Source: Armillaria gallica (Eukaryota > Basidiomycota > Agaricomycetes > Agaricales > Physalacriaceae). Taken from it: a stretch of DNA of 64,000 bases. Made by a program: the position numbers and the translations under genes. This document shows, one piece after another, positions 35,846 through 47,192 of the stretch; within the stretch, counting starts at the first letter, position 1, and each line of letters starts with the position of its first letter. The notes below the pieces were generated by a model, which was not told the origin of the DNA, made no database searches, and saw only the letters and a program-made list of their open reading frames with translations. The DNA is taken from assembly GCA_037576215.1 (NCBI GenBank), contig JBANDB010000002.1, positions 1,674,001 to 1,738,000 on the forward strand, written 5' to 3'.

Positions 35846-36356
35846 GTGGGCAGACATACGGCGATGACGATGTCCAGAAAGAAAAACAACCACAGAATCA
35901 TAATCCCCCACTCACACAAAGGGAGATGCACCAGTATGGGGTCCGTAGGTGACCTCGTTGGTGCAGGGCAGCCCAATGTTGGCCAGGGATGGGGTGGGAA
36001 GCCGCGGGGGTTGTGGTGGTCACATAGCCATATTTATGGGTGCATTCGATGCACCCTCAAGTCGCCCATTCATGTCCACAAGCATGTTGTTGTCGACGCT
36101 GTCCTTAGCTGTCAGTGTCCCGATCTTCCTCCTGCCCTCCTGCCCAGACCCTCCCACCCTCCTGCAGCCTTCCAGCATCTCCTACTGCCCCTGCGAGCCT
36201 TGTCCTAGGTCTTCCCATGGCACAGCAACAGGGAATGATGAGCCCTGTCCTTTGCCGTCGTCGCTGTCATTGATGCATTTGTCGTCGTCGTCGTTGTCAT
36301 TGGTCTGCGGGAATTACACTCCTACTCTCAGATGGTGGCCAATATGGCATCTCTGA
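35846..36356 (+). pseudogene. Family F1 gene, second copy
   Basis: Plus-strand frame 35949-36356 contains GGHIAIFMGAFDAPSSRP, then a hydrophobic LSLAVSVPIFLLPS, and nearby TCG-rich sequence like that at 1010-1060. It parallels the two halves of the copy interrupted by the Gypsy element. The start may lie further left. Product unknown. Confidence 0.4.
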
Positions 36357-37790
36357 GAGTATTCTAGGTTGTTCAGGCATAGGAAGCTCATGCTTGATGG
36401 CGATTTCCCTCGATGTTGATACTGGGTGTTGATACTGGGTAGACTGAGTTGGTCAGAATGGGGATGGGAGGGGTGTATTTTCCAGATTGGTGAGGGTCGT
36501 TGAAGGATGGTGTTGTAATCTTTGGATGCTGAAGGCTAAGTTGGGTGTCCTAGGGCTACGGGAAGCATTGCCTTGTCTGAGGGCTTACGTGCTGGGGTGG
36601 GGTGAAACAGTTGCTATCTGGGGCTCTTGGGGCTGCCAGATGCATAAAAAGTATCTAAAATAATAGTAAGTATGAAGAAAAATAATTACATACCATTTTG
36701 TGCCCATGAGAGGGCTGTCAGGTGAATGGACGGGACGTCGTCATGTTCAAGATGGTGGTAAAAGACCATGAAAGAAGAGGCACAGCCACTCAATCTCTGC
36801 TCGGTTGGTTGGACCACAGTGATCGAGTGTGCAGAATGAGAGCTCGGAATTCATCTGCTGCTTGAACCACTCATTCCAATGTCCCATGAGCTTTCAGGAT
36901 GTTCAATTGTGAATGTTTATCATACATATAATGTACAACTGGGTAGACCAGGATGCAATGGGAAGCAGATATTTGATATTTAATGGTACTTTGCTGACAT
37001 TTTAAGGCCTTTTTAATAAGATACCTCCTCCATGCTTCTCTGTATTTTCTCTAGCGACAGAAGAATTGTCACATATTCAAATTTATATATAGTACTGTCG
37101 ATAAGACCCATCCGATCCATCCCGATGTACTAATAAATGCGCATATGGAATGTCCGAGTTTTTGAAGCCATCTTTTGTGTGTTTCACTACAAGTCACTCA
37201 ATCTCATTGCCTAGTGATTTTAATATGATATTAATTCAATATGGATATTTCCGCTGATACATTCCTCTGTAGGCCACCAAAGTCGAACTGTATCTCAGTC
37301 TAATGTACTTTAATTCTTTTAGATACTTTTCCCCGCTTCATAAAATGTTGACGACCCATATCGTTAGGCATTTGTTCTCAGGTAGTTTTCCCAGCAAAGT
37401 CCGAAATACATTGAATTCACCAGTTTCATTGCTTGAAAACATGTTTGCTACGCCATATTATATACATGAAACTAGTGTAATCAATATGATAAATTTTTTG
37501 AAAAGAAACCTGCAGATGGGCTGGGCAGAGTGGGGTGTAGGTGTTGAGGATGGCTGTGGCATGTTGGATTGTCTTGCTGCTATCAAAGCATGAGATTGAG
37601 AGGTCATCAGAGGCAAGATTTGAAAATCATAAAATGGACCTAACCGCTGCCGTGCCCGTGTCGAAAACAGGGATGGTGAGGTAGCTGTAGGAGGTGATAC
37701 AGAGTAAGAATGGAATGGGGAGCAGAGCACAATGACGGCAGCATCGGGAGATCAAATAACCCTTGGATTCTTGATCCTCCACTGAAGTAA
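36357..37790. other. Non-coding AT-rich stretch
   Basis: No coding region with recognisable motifs on either strand. Confidence 0.4.
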
Positions 37791-37961
37791 TGAGAGTTGC
37801 ACGAGTTTAGGGTATGGGCTGGATGATGCGGGAGAATCCGATGTTGGAAGGGGATGGGGTAGGCAGCGGTGGGTGTCATGATGGTCGCACAGCCATAGTT
37901 GTCGGTGCGTTCGGTGTATCCTTAATTCTTGTCTCGATTCCCAAAATAGCACATGAACCGT
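37791..37961 (+). pseudogene. Family F1 gene, third copy, left part
   Basis: Reads ENPMLEGDGVGSGGCHDG then TAIVVGAFGVSLILVSIPK, parallel to the 35.9-kb copy. It is cut at 37961 by the LTR-like element; likely continuation at 39591-39878. Confidence 0.4.
37958..37961. repeat. Target-site duplication CCGT, left copy
   Basis: CCGT precedes LTR-like copy 3 and recurs at 39591-39594. It could be 5 bp (ACCGT) if the final A of the element belongs to the duplication. Confidence 0.65.
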
Positions 37962-39590
37962 TGATGAGCCTCCAGGCTCTGTACGCTCAGAATTCGTGGA
38001 TTTTGCCTGCTAATTAACGCTACTATCCCTTCAACGGCCTTTTAGCAAACCAATGATCGCACACCCACTGATACCACTTTCATCCTACGGCAACCGCTCC
38101 TTACGCGCTTTGTTATCCATCCCATCTTGCCACGCATCATAATTGCCGTACTTCATCACGGCAAGGCACCTTCAATCGACAATCATCCCAATACGGAATT
38201 GACGCATCACTCAGAAGCACCTAGTTGACGCGCTCATTGATCACTTAATGAAAATGACGTGATTGACACGAGTACCCTCCCAGCTACGACAATAGCAGCT
38301 ACAGCAACTACAGACCGTGTTTACTAAGGCTGTTACTTCGCCAAGGCTTCAAGAAACGTTACCCCACGCGTACTCCTCAGCACGACGACTATTGCTCAAC
38401 TAATCCACAGCTAAACAGCACCTAACGATCCGTGCATCGCTCAGCAAAACCATACGGTTCGCATCCATACGTGGCAACGTCGACAAGTTGCTGTTACTTT
38501 AGAAGACCAAGGACCATATGTTACCTACGATTTTTACAAAGCCAAGGCTTTACGGCCTTACTAAGTCTCGCATATATACTCTATTTATAAATTCGCACTT
38601 GTAGTATAAAAACTAGTTCAAAACGTAGTTCAAAAGCAGTTCATCTCCAGTTGACCCCAGACTACGTCAATTATCGTCACGCTCTAGTCTATCGCCAGTA
38701 AACAACGTTTATTCACCGTTCTACGGCAATATACCGTTTGCACCAGCATATTCTTGATCGCACGTCGACTCTTGAGCTCACCAGAGTTATCTCACAGTTT
38801 TAACTGTGAAGAGTCCTTCGCTACGTGCTCTTCGCTCTTAACACTATTGATACACGCTCATACTGTGCCAATACGTGATCGCCGCGCTATACCTCGCCCC
38901 CGTTATCTTTTATAGGCCGTCATCGTTTCACCTTCGCACCATTGGAGTTTTTTACAGTTTCACTTTCGTCATCGTTATCGTCACCCACTTGGGTAGTCTC
39001 AGAGCAGACTTAGGATCAGTTTCAGCCAGTTTTCGTATAGTATCAGTCCCCCGAGTGGACTTGAAGCACCCTCGCATCGTATAGGACCAGTATCGCCACC
39101 AGTTTTCGTAGTTCCACGTTTTCTCTCGCCAGCCCACCCTCCGCACCTCGTTCCACGTTTATTTCGCCACTCGCAGTCCCCACGCCGTTTTCTCATCGCT
39201 TCGCTCGCCCACAGACTATTGCCGACCGTTTAGTCTATCTTCCATCGTTCTCCCCGCTCAGACTATCGCCCAGCGACGTTTTCTAGTCTCGCAGCACGTT
39301 TTCTCATACGGATTCGTGGTATTCACGTCATACCCGTTTTTGTTCCCTCTCATTTTGAGAGATCCCTACCGGCTTGAAGCCATAGCATTTAGTACTCGAC
39401 TACCAAGCAGTACTACTTCGCAGACTTAAAGTCGCAGTGTATTCTTGCGTATAGAGGAATTGTTCTACTGCACGGAGGTGCCCCGAACCACTCGCACACA
39501 CGATCGCCTTGATTGCCGTGCCACTACGTTAATTAACCAATCTCATTCCGAGTTGGTGTTGCCGTTGCCACGGAAGTCTTAGGCCCATCA
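37962..39590 (+). mobile_element. LTR-like element L, copy 3 (young, CpG-rich)
   Basis: A 1629-bp element from TGATGAGCCT to GGCCCATCA with a 4-5 bp target duplication, no coding capacity, and a TATAAA box at 38605-38610 on the plus strand. Short inverted termini starting TG and ending CA, the box and the size suggest a solo LTR. It keeps many CpG sites that copies 1 and 2 have lost. Confidence 0.8.
38605..38610 (+). promoter_or_regulatory. TATA box of LTR-like element L
   Basis: TATAAA within a conserved AT-rich block also visible, reverse complemented, in copies 1 and 2. It sets the likely sense of the element. Confidence 0.5.
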
Positions 39591-39878
39591 CCGTCTTCAT
39601 CGTTGGCCACCGGAGTTCCAATGTTGCTCCCGATTACCTGCTTGACCTCTCCTACCCTTTCCCAGACCCCTGTTGCCTTGACCATCCCCCACAGTCCTGT
39701 CATACTCTACAGCAGAGTCCTGCACCATTATAGAATCCTCCTAGTCCCTTCTGTCATTGCTGCCATTGTCCAGTTCGTCGTCGTCACCCAGGATGGGCAT
39801 TGGGGGGCTGTATTTGCAGCAGTGAGGTATTGTTGGATCATTATCATCCATAGCATTGGCTATATTCCAGGGTATTAA
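39591..39878 (+). pseudogene. Family F1 gene, third copy, right part
   Basis: An open frame (39603-39878) with hydrophobic stretches (LVPSVIAAIVQFVVV) resumes right after the LTR-like element. It is placed with the left part by position and texture rather than by strong similarity. Confidence 0.3.
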
Positions 39879-41765
39879 ACTGTGCATGGTGCTCACAAGA
39901 ATGTATGGGTAGTGGATGACAGATGTGGGTGCAGTTGCTCGACTGTGGCAGTGTCCTGGGCAATATTACATAAGCTTGCATGCTAAAAAAAAAAAAAAAA
40001 AAGCAAGTGTCAATATCACAGGTCTACTGACTAGGCCAAATATACAATTCCTAATTATAAATTTATGCCTGAAATTCAGGCTGAATTTTTTCATGGAATA
40101 CCAGGAAAACATATCCCGACATATAAAACCGGAGGAGGGAACGCCGACAGAGGTGAAACATGATCAGACCGAACCGAAAATAGGACTCACATCAACGGTA
40201 CGATGCAACAAACCGAAACCAAACAGGGGGGTCCTGAAAGAAGCAAATGAAGGATCTAAAAATACATGATCAGGGAGCAAGAGCTATATTTATCATGCTA
40301 GGACCTAGAATAACATATCGGGCATGATTGCAATGTAAGAAATCTATCAGGGATCTATTTTGGTATGTGTAATGGGCAGAGGGGCGCAGAACCCGTACCA
40401 GTGAGCACCCCCCCAATGCTGAGCCCAGTGGCAGCTGCCAGTCACTGCAGTGGGATTAATTAATTAGGTGTTGATTGCATGTACAGTCATTAATACATTA
40501 CAGATGAACTACTACTACAGTCTATTAATTAATCGTAAGGGATATAAGGCCTGATCCGACTCGACTGCTTTTTCTCGTCACATATCCAAGCATGCGACCC
40601 AATAGCACACTGTACAGTGCAATCCCCTGGTGGCCCTGGAAAGTTCATTCCCTTCTTTGAATTCAAAGTTCAGATACACCTGTCTTTAGTATTAAACTGA
40701 TCCTCGAGTTACAACTTCGGAGTTACAAGGGCAGAGTCATGACTGATTTTTTGCATTCTGCAAGCAACATCTTTGCTCCCAAGCGCGAGAGAAGAAATTC
40801 ACTGCACTGGCCATTTCGGCAATGGGATGTCACCTACTTGGTCACTGCACACCAAGACATGTATTGAAAGCCCGGATCGCGAGTAATGCATGTCCACTCA
40901 TCGCAGACAAGGGGGTACCGGAATGTCGGCCTGGCACACCGGGTAGGTAGGTAGGTTGGGCCGGCAGGCTCAAAAAAAAAAAGTTGACCTCCCTTATTGG
41001 GGCCTAAAGATGACTTTTTGGGGGATGTTACAGATAAATTTCAATGTAATACATACCATGGTGCATGCTATTTACCTCTGAGAGTATGATAACTGGCTTT
41101 ATAGACATTTTCACCGGCACTCTTTGGCATCAAAGTTTACTGCATCATGATGATGTCAAATACCTTAATGAATCAATTTTGCAATATGCGTCCAATAGGA
41201 TACAGACTGTGTGCAAAAACATCAAGATATTTATCATACAGGTACTTTTGTGCAAAAAATGGGCCAAAAAGCGTCAGAATAAGCCTAAATTATGGAGAAT
41301 GACATCATACAGGTCACGTGGAGGTAGGCCGATGCACGAAAATATTTAATCGACCCCATGTCTTTTTTTTTCATATCCGGACCCCCTTGATCGCAGAGGG
41401 AGATAATACCCGGCGGCAAGTAAAAGGATTGCTCTTCTTTTGCATGATCACATACAGACCTAGTAAGTACGGGAGCAAGTGGCCTGACTAATTCACCTTC
41501 TTCCTAGCTTGTACATAAAGACCAAAGTTCCTCGATAAGCAGGTATCCAAGCATACATAGTCAAGATTGGGCGGGAAAGCCGGTGAGGCGTCCAAAACTA
41601 CTCTTCCCGAAAATCGTTTTTCTCACGTTAGTTTATGATCTCTCTTGGCTCATTGACGCAGCGAATGGCTACAGCGAAATGCGTACAATACTACAATACT
41701 ACGAGACTTGGTTGGATCGATTGCTTGCCGTAAACTTTGTGCGAGTATTACATCTCTGCTGTTGT
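39879..41765. other. Gene-poor stretch; compositional boundary
   Basis: No gene recognised. A 17-18 base A run lies at 39985-40001. Towards 41.4 kb the sequence becomes CpG-rich, and a motif shared with the flanks of the tRNA-like repeats appears (GGCGGCAAGTAAAAGG near 41412). Confidence 0.4.
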
Positions 41766-41812
41766 ACCTCGAGAGACAACTTTGTGAGCACAAGGATAGC
41801 CCATGAAATAAT

Positions 41813-41871
41813 CCAGAGATGGCGTAATGGATGATGTCGCTGCTTCGTGGGGTTCGATTCCCCATTTCTGG
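41813..41871 (+). ncRNA. tRNA-like A1, no anticodon arm
   Basis: 59 nt. Acceptor CCAGAGA/TTTCTGG pairs over 7 bp (one G-T). TG follows, then a D arm with GCG/CGC stem and 13-nt loop holding the invariant GG, a 7-nt linker TGCTTCG, and a T arm TGGGG/CCCCA with loop TTCGATT. A box TGGCGTAATGG and B box GGTTCGATTCC fit Pol III consensus. TTTT follows about 33 nt downstream. There is no room for an anticodon arm. Confidence 0.65.
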
Positions 41872-42391
41872 ATGACAGCGAATCCGATGACAACATGTAG
41901 ATTATATTTTGTACTCGCTGCCGAATTCCATCGCTATGTTGTCTCCTGCGCAAAAGTCGGAGGCTCTCGCTTTTGCATCTACTTATGCAGACCAACCTAT
42001 CCTAGCATTACGCTCAAGCTTATCCTTTTGCTGCACCACACTCACGTTTCTTGGGAGAAGTAGGATGTTCCGATGCAGATCTTGGAGACGCACAAAGCAT
42101 TTCCTGCTGCTGTCAAACTCAAAGCTCACCAACTATTTCACTAGCGCCAAACCGTGTTCGGCTCCCCCGTATTTTATGCTCGAGTACTACTGTGCGGAAC
42201 CTCGGAGCATGAGAATAGCATGAGTGCTTAAGTCAATTATTCGCATTCAATGTAAGTATGCGTCCAGACTGTAGAAGGGACGAAAGGGTTGAAAACCTGC
42301 GAAATAAGAATTAACTACTGCACCGAAGCTGCGAGAAGATGACTCCCTAATGACAGGGAAGTTTACTACGGTCAGTACAAGTCATCCTAAC

Positions 42392-42450
42392 GCTGGTCTG
42401 GCGCAACGAGATGTTGCTTCGATGTACTGAGGTTCGCTTCCCTGTCCCGG
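42392..42450 (+). ncRNA. tRNA-like B1, no anticodon arm
   Basis: D-arm-like GCG...TGC, linker, and B-box-like GGTTCGCTTCC. The acceptor pairs only partly. Paralog of B2 at 46976 in the same order after an A-type copy. Confidence 0.45.
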
Positions 42451-42574
42451 TTATGCGGTTCACTGGCACCGAACATCACTATGTTCCACTCGCCAAGTCC
42501 CGACTCTCAATCCCAAAGTGCACAAAGAAGAATGGCGTCTACCCAGTCTTTAAATGAATCCCATGGCAAAATAG

Positions 42575-42616
42575 CTGATTCATATGGTGCAACTGGGGTT
42601 CGATTCCCTAATCCAT
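42575..42616 (+). ncRNA. tRNA-like C1, 3' part
   Basis: Only the T-arm half is convincing (GGGG TTCGATT CCCTA). Third member of an A-B-C series repeated at 46.7-47.2 kb. Confidence 0.3.
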
Positions 42617-42869
42617 ATTTTCCCAAGATAATGCATGCATCTATCTTGTATTTTTTCTTCTCCTGTAGACGGCTTCCCGCTCAACATTACAACAAAGTTT
42701 CCCCCTGGAAACTCGAAGAAAGCTGAACACGATGAAGCTAATATATCCCTCGTAGATTCATGCCTAGCGCATCGTGGATATTAGGATGTAGGGTCGTCGT
42801 AGAACTGTGACGGTAACAAAGTGTGGCGTCAATGTATGCTGGTGATAGACCAGAAGTGGACGACAAATA

Positions 42870-43410
42870 CTGTACGATTACGACCGTTAATTCACATAAC
42901 GCGTAACACGGACCAGTGAAGTGAAGCTCCCGGTAATGCGTAACGCGTAACAGGGCCACGTGAAGCTGTCATATCTTGATGACCAAATAGGCCAATTTCC
43001 TTGCGAAAATCTGAAAATTTCGCCTCCTACATGTGTTTTTCTGATACAGAATGTATATACAGGTAGTACAATGAAAGATCTACTTCTCCCATACCTTTAA
43101 ATCCTCAGGCTACTCTGAGGGCTTCCATATTCTACCAAACCTGCTGACCGATGGCTCAGTAGGGATATATGCATCGCTCTCAGGCTCCGGAGTGGTTCGG
43201 AATGCAGAGGAATTTTCCATTGCAAGCGATTCTGATTGTCAGGACTACAATCTAATCTAAATCCTGATACGGATTCGCCGAGGTGTTGGAATTGCAAATG
43301 AAGCTAAATTCATAAACCGTAACGCGTAACCCGACCCTGTGAAGCTATGGCCCCACTGCCATAAAGCATAACGCGTAACACCCTGTGAAGCTACGGTCGT
43401 AATCGTACAG
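42870..43410. mobile_element. MITE with TA target duplication and four subterminal repeats
   Basis: Termini CTGTACGATTACGACCGT and ACGGTCGTAATCGTACAG are perfect 18-bp inverse copies, flanked on both sides by TA. Inside each end are two direct copies of a motif with core TAACGCGTAAC followed by GTGAAGCT. A paralogous empty site exists at about 45165 (GACGACAGATACTTACAGTC), where the element is absent and one TA remains. No coding capacity. TA choice suggests mobilisation by a Tc1/mariner-like transposase. Confidence 0.8.
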
Positions 43411-43600
43411 TACTTATAGTCAGGTTTATTTCTCCCAGCAGGGGACCTCGTTCTCCAGCCAGCGTTTGCGGTACCTCCGCTAGTGCTTATTAAACAAGCT
43501 TTGCTCGGTACGCCAATTTTCTGAGTTTATTGTGCTTTCATGGTCCATCTCTAACGTCACGGCGAAGCGTATTCACATGTGCGAGTGTCCGTATTGGATG
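43411..43600 (-). pseudogene. R2 family gene fragment, copy a
   Basis: Minus-strand sequence resembling the C-terminal part of R2 copies b and c (shared CCAGCGTTTnnGGTACCTC on the plus strand). The MITE sits immediately at its 3' side. Product unknown. Confidence 0.4.
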
Positions 43601-43704
43601 CTGCATTCGTTTGGGACCTGGTCCCCGAATTTGGCCTGAAAGATGGCATCGGGTAGAGCAATAAATCCCAGCAGGAAGTAAAAGGCATCGGAAAATCTGT
43701 GTAT

Positions 43705-43764
43705 CCAGATCTAGGGAATCGAACCCCATGAAGCACCGACGTTATCCGTTACATCATATCTAGG
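43705..43764 (-). ncRNA. tRNA-like A2, no anticodon arm
   Basis: Minus strand. D arm GATG/CGTC around TAACGGATAA, linker, and T arm with TTCGATT loop. T4 follows within about 12 nt. The acceptor has a small indel. Confidence 0.5.
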
Positions 43765-44038
43765 TACTCCTTGTACGCCAGGCTTATTTATTCAAGGTGT
43801 CTCTTCCACTGTGAACTCCGACATTTCCGAGGTCGAACATGGCACCGCACTCCTTATGTGTAGACCTTACACAGACAGTCCTCGCGGCAAGGACTTGGTC
43901 GTAGCGTGCCGCACCCGAGGAGCCAAAGAAAATTGCCTGGGAGAGCGAGGCGGCCTAGGAGACAAGAGAGTGAAGCTTTTATCGCGGAAGGAGATGATAC
44001 TCGGCGGTCAAAAAAATGTGTAGTAACCCAGGGTCACA

Positions 44039-44101
44039 TCCAGACAGGGGAATCGAACCCCACTACGAAACAGCAACATCAGCTGTTATACCATATGCGG
44101 A
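44039..44101 (-). ncRNA. tRNA-like A3, no anticodon arm
   Basis: Minus strand. Acceptor TCCGCAT/GTCTGGA pairs 6 of 7. D stem GTA/TGC keeps pairing although two bases differ from A1. The T loop is TTCGATT. A T7 run lies about 20-28 nt downstream. Confidence 0.55.
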
Positions 44102-44440
44102 TGGTTTAGGGATCTGCTTGTTCGTTTGCCTGGGGCAGAGTCTCTACCATCACTTCCACAACAGTGCGTCAGATTCCCCCCGAGGGTCTTCTGTACACCG
44201 GCAACGCTCAATAATGCGACAGAATTAGGACATGCCTCGTAGACATAGCGTGATGATGATAATCGCGCCGGATGGAGGGACGGTCATTGAACGCCTCCCG
44301 TTGTGCGTCGTGGTACATCATGCTCGAGGATACCGAAAATTTGTGGGGTTGCAAGACCACGTAGCAAGCACTGCCAGGCAAGATGAACAAAGTCTACCCA
44401 ATAGCAAGTAAAAATATTCCCATCCAGAAACAGAAACTAT

Positions 44441-44501
44441 GCAGGACTGGGGAATCGAACCCCACTGCGAAAAACCACTTTGTCCATTAGGCCATCTCCG
44501 A
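44441..44501 (-). ncRNA. tRNA-like A4, no anticodon arm
   Basis: Minus strand. A box TGGCCTAATGG, D stem GCC/GGT (pairing kept, sequence changed), B box GGTTCGATTCC, T5 run downstream. The acceptor is weak. Confidence 0.5.
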
Positions 44502-44861
44502 ACCTTCCTTCTACAACACAAGGAAAGTAGCGCCAATTCTTCGTTACGCCGCGGTTATGACTCGAGGACAGAATACAATAGCGTCGGCACTCGAAGTTGA
44601 AGCGCTGAAGGTTGATGGTCCTCATGTCAGGATGGATGTAACGAAGAGTGGGCAGCCGCTCCTCCCATTGCGAGCCAAGGTAGATTAAGTTCGAGGGAAT
44701 AGGCCCAGGATCAATAAAGCTGGATACATAGTGGTCTCGAGCCGAAATCACCCAGGACATTCATCGAACGCCCTGGATTTTTGTCTCAGAGACGAATCAC
44801 GATAGAGCAATCTCTAATTGCAGAGAAATGATTACAAAAAAGCACCTGACTACACTCTAAT

Positions 44862-44923
44862 CGAGAATTGGGGAATCGAACCCCAAGAAGTAGCTGCGAC
44901 ATCATCCGTTACGCCATATCCGG
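44862..44923 (-). ncRNA. tRNA-like A5, no anticodon arm
   Basis: Minus strand. A box TGGCGTAACGG, D stem GCG/CGC, T arm TGGGG/CCCCA, T6 run about 25 nt downstream. It lies about 300 bp downstream of, and on the same strand as, R2 copy b. Confidence 0.55.
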
Positions 44924-45164
44924 TCCTCCAGGTGACTCGACGTTATAAGTTTAACGGACGAAAAACAACTCCAAAAAGTCGCGCGGACCCTAGAACAAAA
45001 TTCCTCCCTGGGAGGCTGAAGGCTGTATATCCATGCCTAGCGAGCCGTGAATAGAATGTCGATGTTCCTCCTTTCGTTGTCAGATTAGACTCGAGGATCG
45101 TCGTGGTATGTGGCAGGGTGGTGTTAATTCTGGTGGTAGAGGCTGAATACAGCGCAGAGATGGA

Positions 45165-45800
45165 CGACAGATACTTACAGTCGATTTATTGCCCTCATTG
45201 GAGAATCAGCCAGCGTTTGAAGTACCTCCGCCGCGACCTTCCCTCGATATCCCGAATTCCTGAGTTTCTTCATCGGATGCCAGCCGGACATTTTCCAAAT
45301 CAACCAACAGCCCGTCCATGTCAGCCTCTGAGGGTATCGGCTGCTTGCAAAACTCCATGCAACGTCCAGGCTTCCGCAAGGTGGCATTACCTGGATTGCG
45401 AATGCGTCCAGATTCGAGTCTAGGGCCATGTTGACGATAGCGAGTTTGTGCGTATCACAGACGCCCTTGGCCTACTGTACAAGGATGAGAGGGCGAAAGT
45501 CTTGCCCCCAACAAAAGGACGTCCACGGTCCTCTTTCCTTGTGAGGGTAGGGCATCAGGTGGAAGCGAGGCATGTTGGTGTCTTGAAGGCTGCAACTTGG
45601 TGCGACACGGATATGAAAGAGAAGGGGCCGGTAAATGCGCTGTAGTCATCGCTCATGTATGCGAGATCGAATATTTTGCGACGAGTGTGATGTTGGAAAT
45701 GGTGGAGACGAACGTCCGTCAGGTAAACGACTTTGTGACGAGGGTGGATTATGAAGTTCAACGATGCCAGTCACCAGTGACTTGGCGGCGCATAGCAAGC
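45165..45800 (-). pseudogene. R2 family gene, copy b (broken)
   Basis: Minus-strand pieces in shifting frames parallel copies c and d: a segment KIFDLAYMSDDYSAFTGPFS, then VAAFKTPTCLAST, then MALDSNLDAFAIQ, then a C-terminal segment homologous to the last 40 codons of copy c. At least three frame changes are needed to read through. I do not recognise the family. Confidence 0.5.
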
Positions 45801-45851
45801 TGGACACTGTCGACGCCTGAGGATGTTCACAGTCGTCTGCGGGTCTTCTAA

Positions 45852-46667
45852 GTCTGCTGTCGACTTCCTTTGAGCAGCAATGTTAGTCTCGACACGCATA
45901 TAGAAGATGACATTACCTTATGACCGGTCCTTCTCCCACTAACGTGCTCGACAACAAAGGTCCGGCAGTCCCTCGCTATAATCGTCCGCCTTCAAAGCTT
46001 GACATATGGCGCCGACTCGCCTCCGGTTGCTTGAAGATCAAAGTCGTGGTGTGCTGGTAGCAGCTACCGTCTTTAGTGACAGCAGCAACTATAAAGAAAA
46101 TGTACGCACCTTGATACTATTGCAAATTTTTCCGCTATAGACACTCGTCGATGAGAGGCGGAGGAGGCGGTCAATAGTGGGTGATCCTCGAGCGTAGTAC
46201 ACCATTCTGAGATCCTTTCTTTTCGGTGGAAAGACGTGTCTGTATATGTTCAAAAATCCATCGAGCGACCCATAGCAAGCTCGATGTTGTCTTCAGTGCT
46301 CGAAGCTGGCCTCAGTGGATTATGGCAGAAAGTCGGTAGCGTCGGACGATCGTGGGAACAATTCTAGTGTTCTCTCTTATGTATCACCGTCACGGCCGTC
46401 CTCGTCGTAAACCTGTGTAACTTTATGTAAGGGAGACACAGGATTCGAGGATTATTGTTGACGTAGCCGTAAGTATTATTCTTCCTTTATCTATTCTGCG
46501 CATCTTCTTCGTGTCCACAAGAAAACGCAGTCTAGATCTCGCTAGTACTCGCATACCTCCACGACTCCGGTCATACTCTTCATTCAAGCCACGTTACTGT
46601 ATATCTTTTTGCTATCTCGACAAAAGAGAAAATGGACACGCTCCTCTCGGCGCCGGACGTATTGCCC
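45852..46667. other. Intergenic, no gene recognised
   Basis: No convincing coding region. Some short stretches resemble the dispersed repeats around the HET gene. Confidence 0.3.
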
Positions 46668-46718
46668 ATTGTACCTCGAGAGACGACTTTGTGCGCAAAA
46701 GGAACGCCATAAATCAAT

Positions 46719-46780
46719 CAGATTCTATGGAGTAACGGATGATGTTGCTGATTCGTGGGGTTCGATTCCCCAATTCTGGA
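46719..46780 (+). ncRNA. tRNA-like A6, no anticodon arm
   Basis: Box A variant TGGAGTAACGG, loop GG retained, T arm TGGGG/CCCCA with TTCGATT, TTTT about 20 nt downstream. The D stem is broken (GAG/TGC). The 5' flank (TTGTACCTCGAGAGAC...) is shared with A1. Confidence 0.5.
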
Positions 46781-46975
46781 TAGCGATTCAAATTTGTTTT
46801 GTACCTGCTGTCAACAAAAATCTGAGGGACCTTACTTCCGCAGAAAGTTACATTTACTCGTCTGCCTCATCTTTTTGCTGTACCAATTCTCGTGTTTATT
46901 GGGATACAGATTTGGGAGGTACTTCTGGCTGCTCGCAAGAAAACCATCCTAAGCTCATCGATTGTTGTTCCTAAA

Positions 46976-47039
46976 GCTGGTCCGACTGGTGCAAGGGATG
47001 TTGCTTCCCGTGCACGGGGTTCAATTCCCCGTCCCGGTT
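46976..47039 (+). ncRNA. tRNA-like B2, no anticodon arm
   Basis: T arm CGGGG/CCCCG with loop TTCAATT is perfect. D-arm-like GTG...TGC. T5 about 25 nt downstream. Paralog of B1. Confidence 0.45.
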
Positions 47040-47124
47040 ATGAAAACTTGACGGATCTCTTTTTCCACTCGCCCCAAAAGCGGTGTTCTTGCTTTTGTCA
47101 CGGTGAACGGAACAAACCATTGAT

Positions 47125-47192
47125 AGTAACCCCCGACGATCTTCGCTTGCACAATCCCGTGCGGCTGGGGTTCGATTCCCCAATCCAGATTG
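47125..47192 (+). ncRNA. tRNA-like C2, 3' part
   Basis: T arm TGGGG TTCGATT CCCCA is clear; the 5' half cannot be folded confidently. Confidence 0.3.

Noticed and set aside
39985..40001. Poly(A) tail of a retroposed gene
   Set aside because: The A run is not preceded by recognisable coding sequence, and no flanking target duplication is evident.
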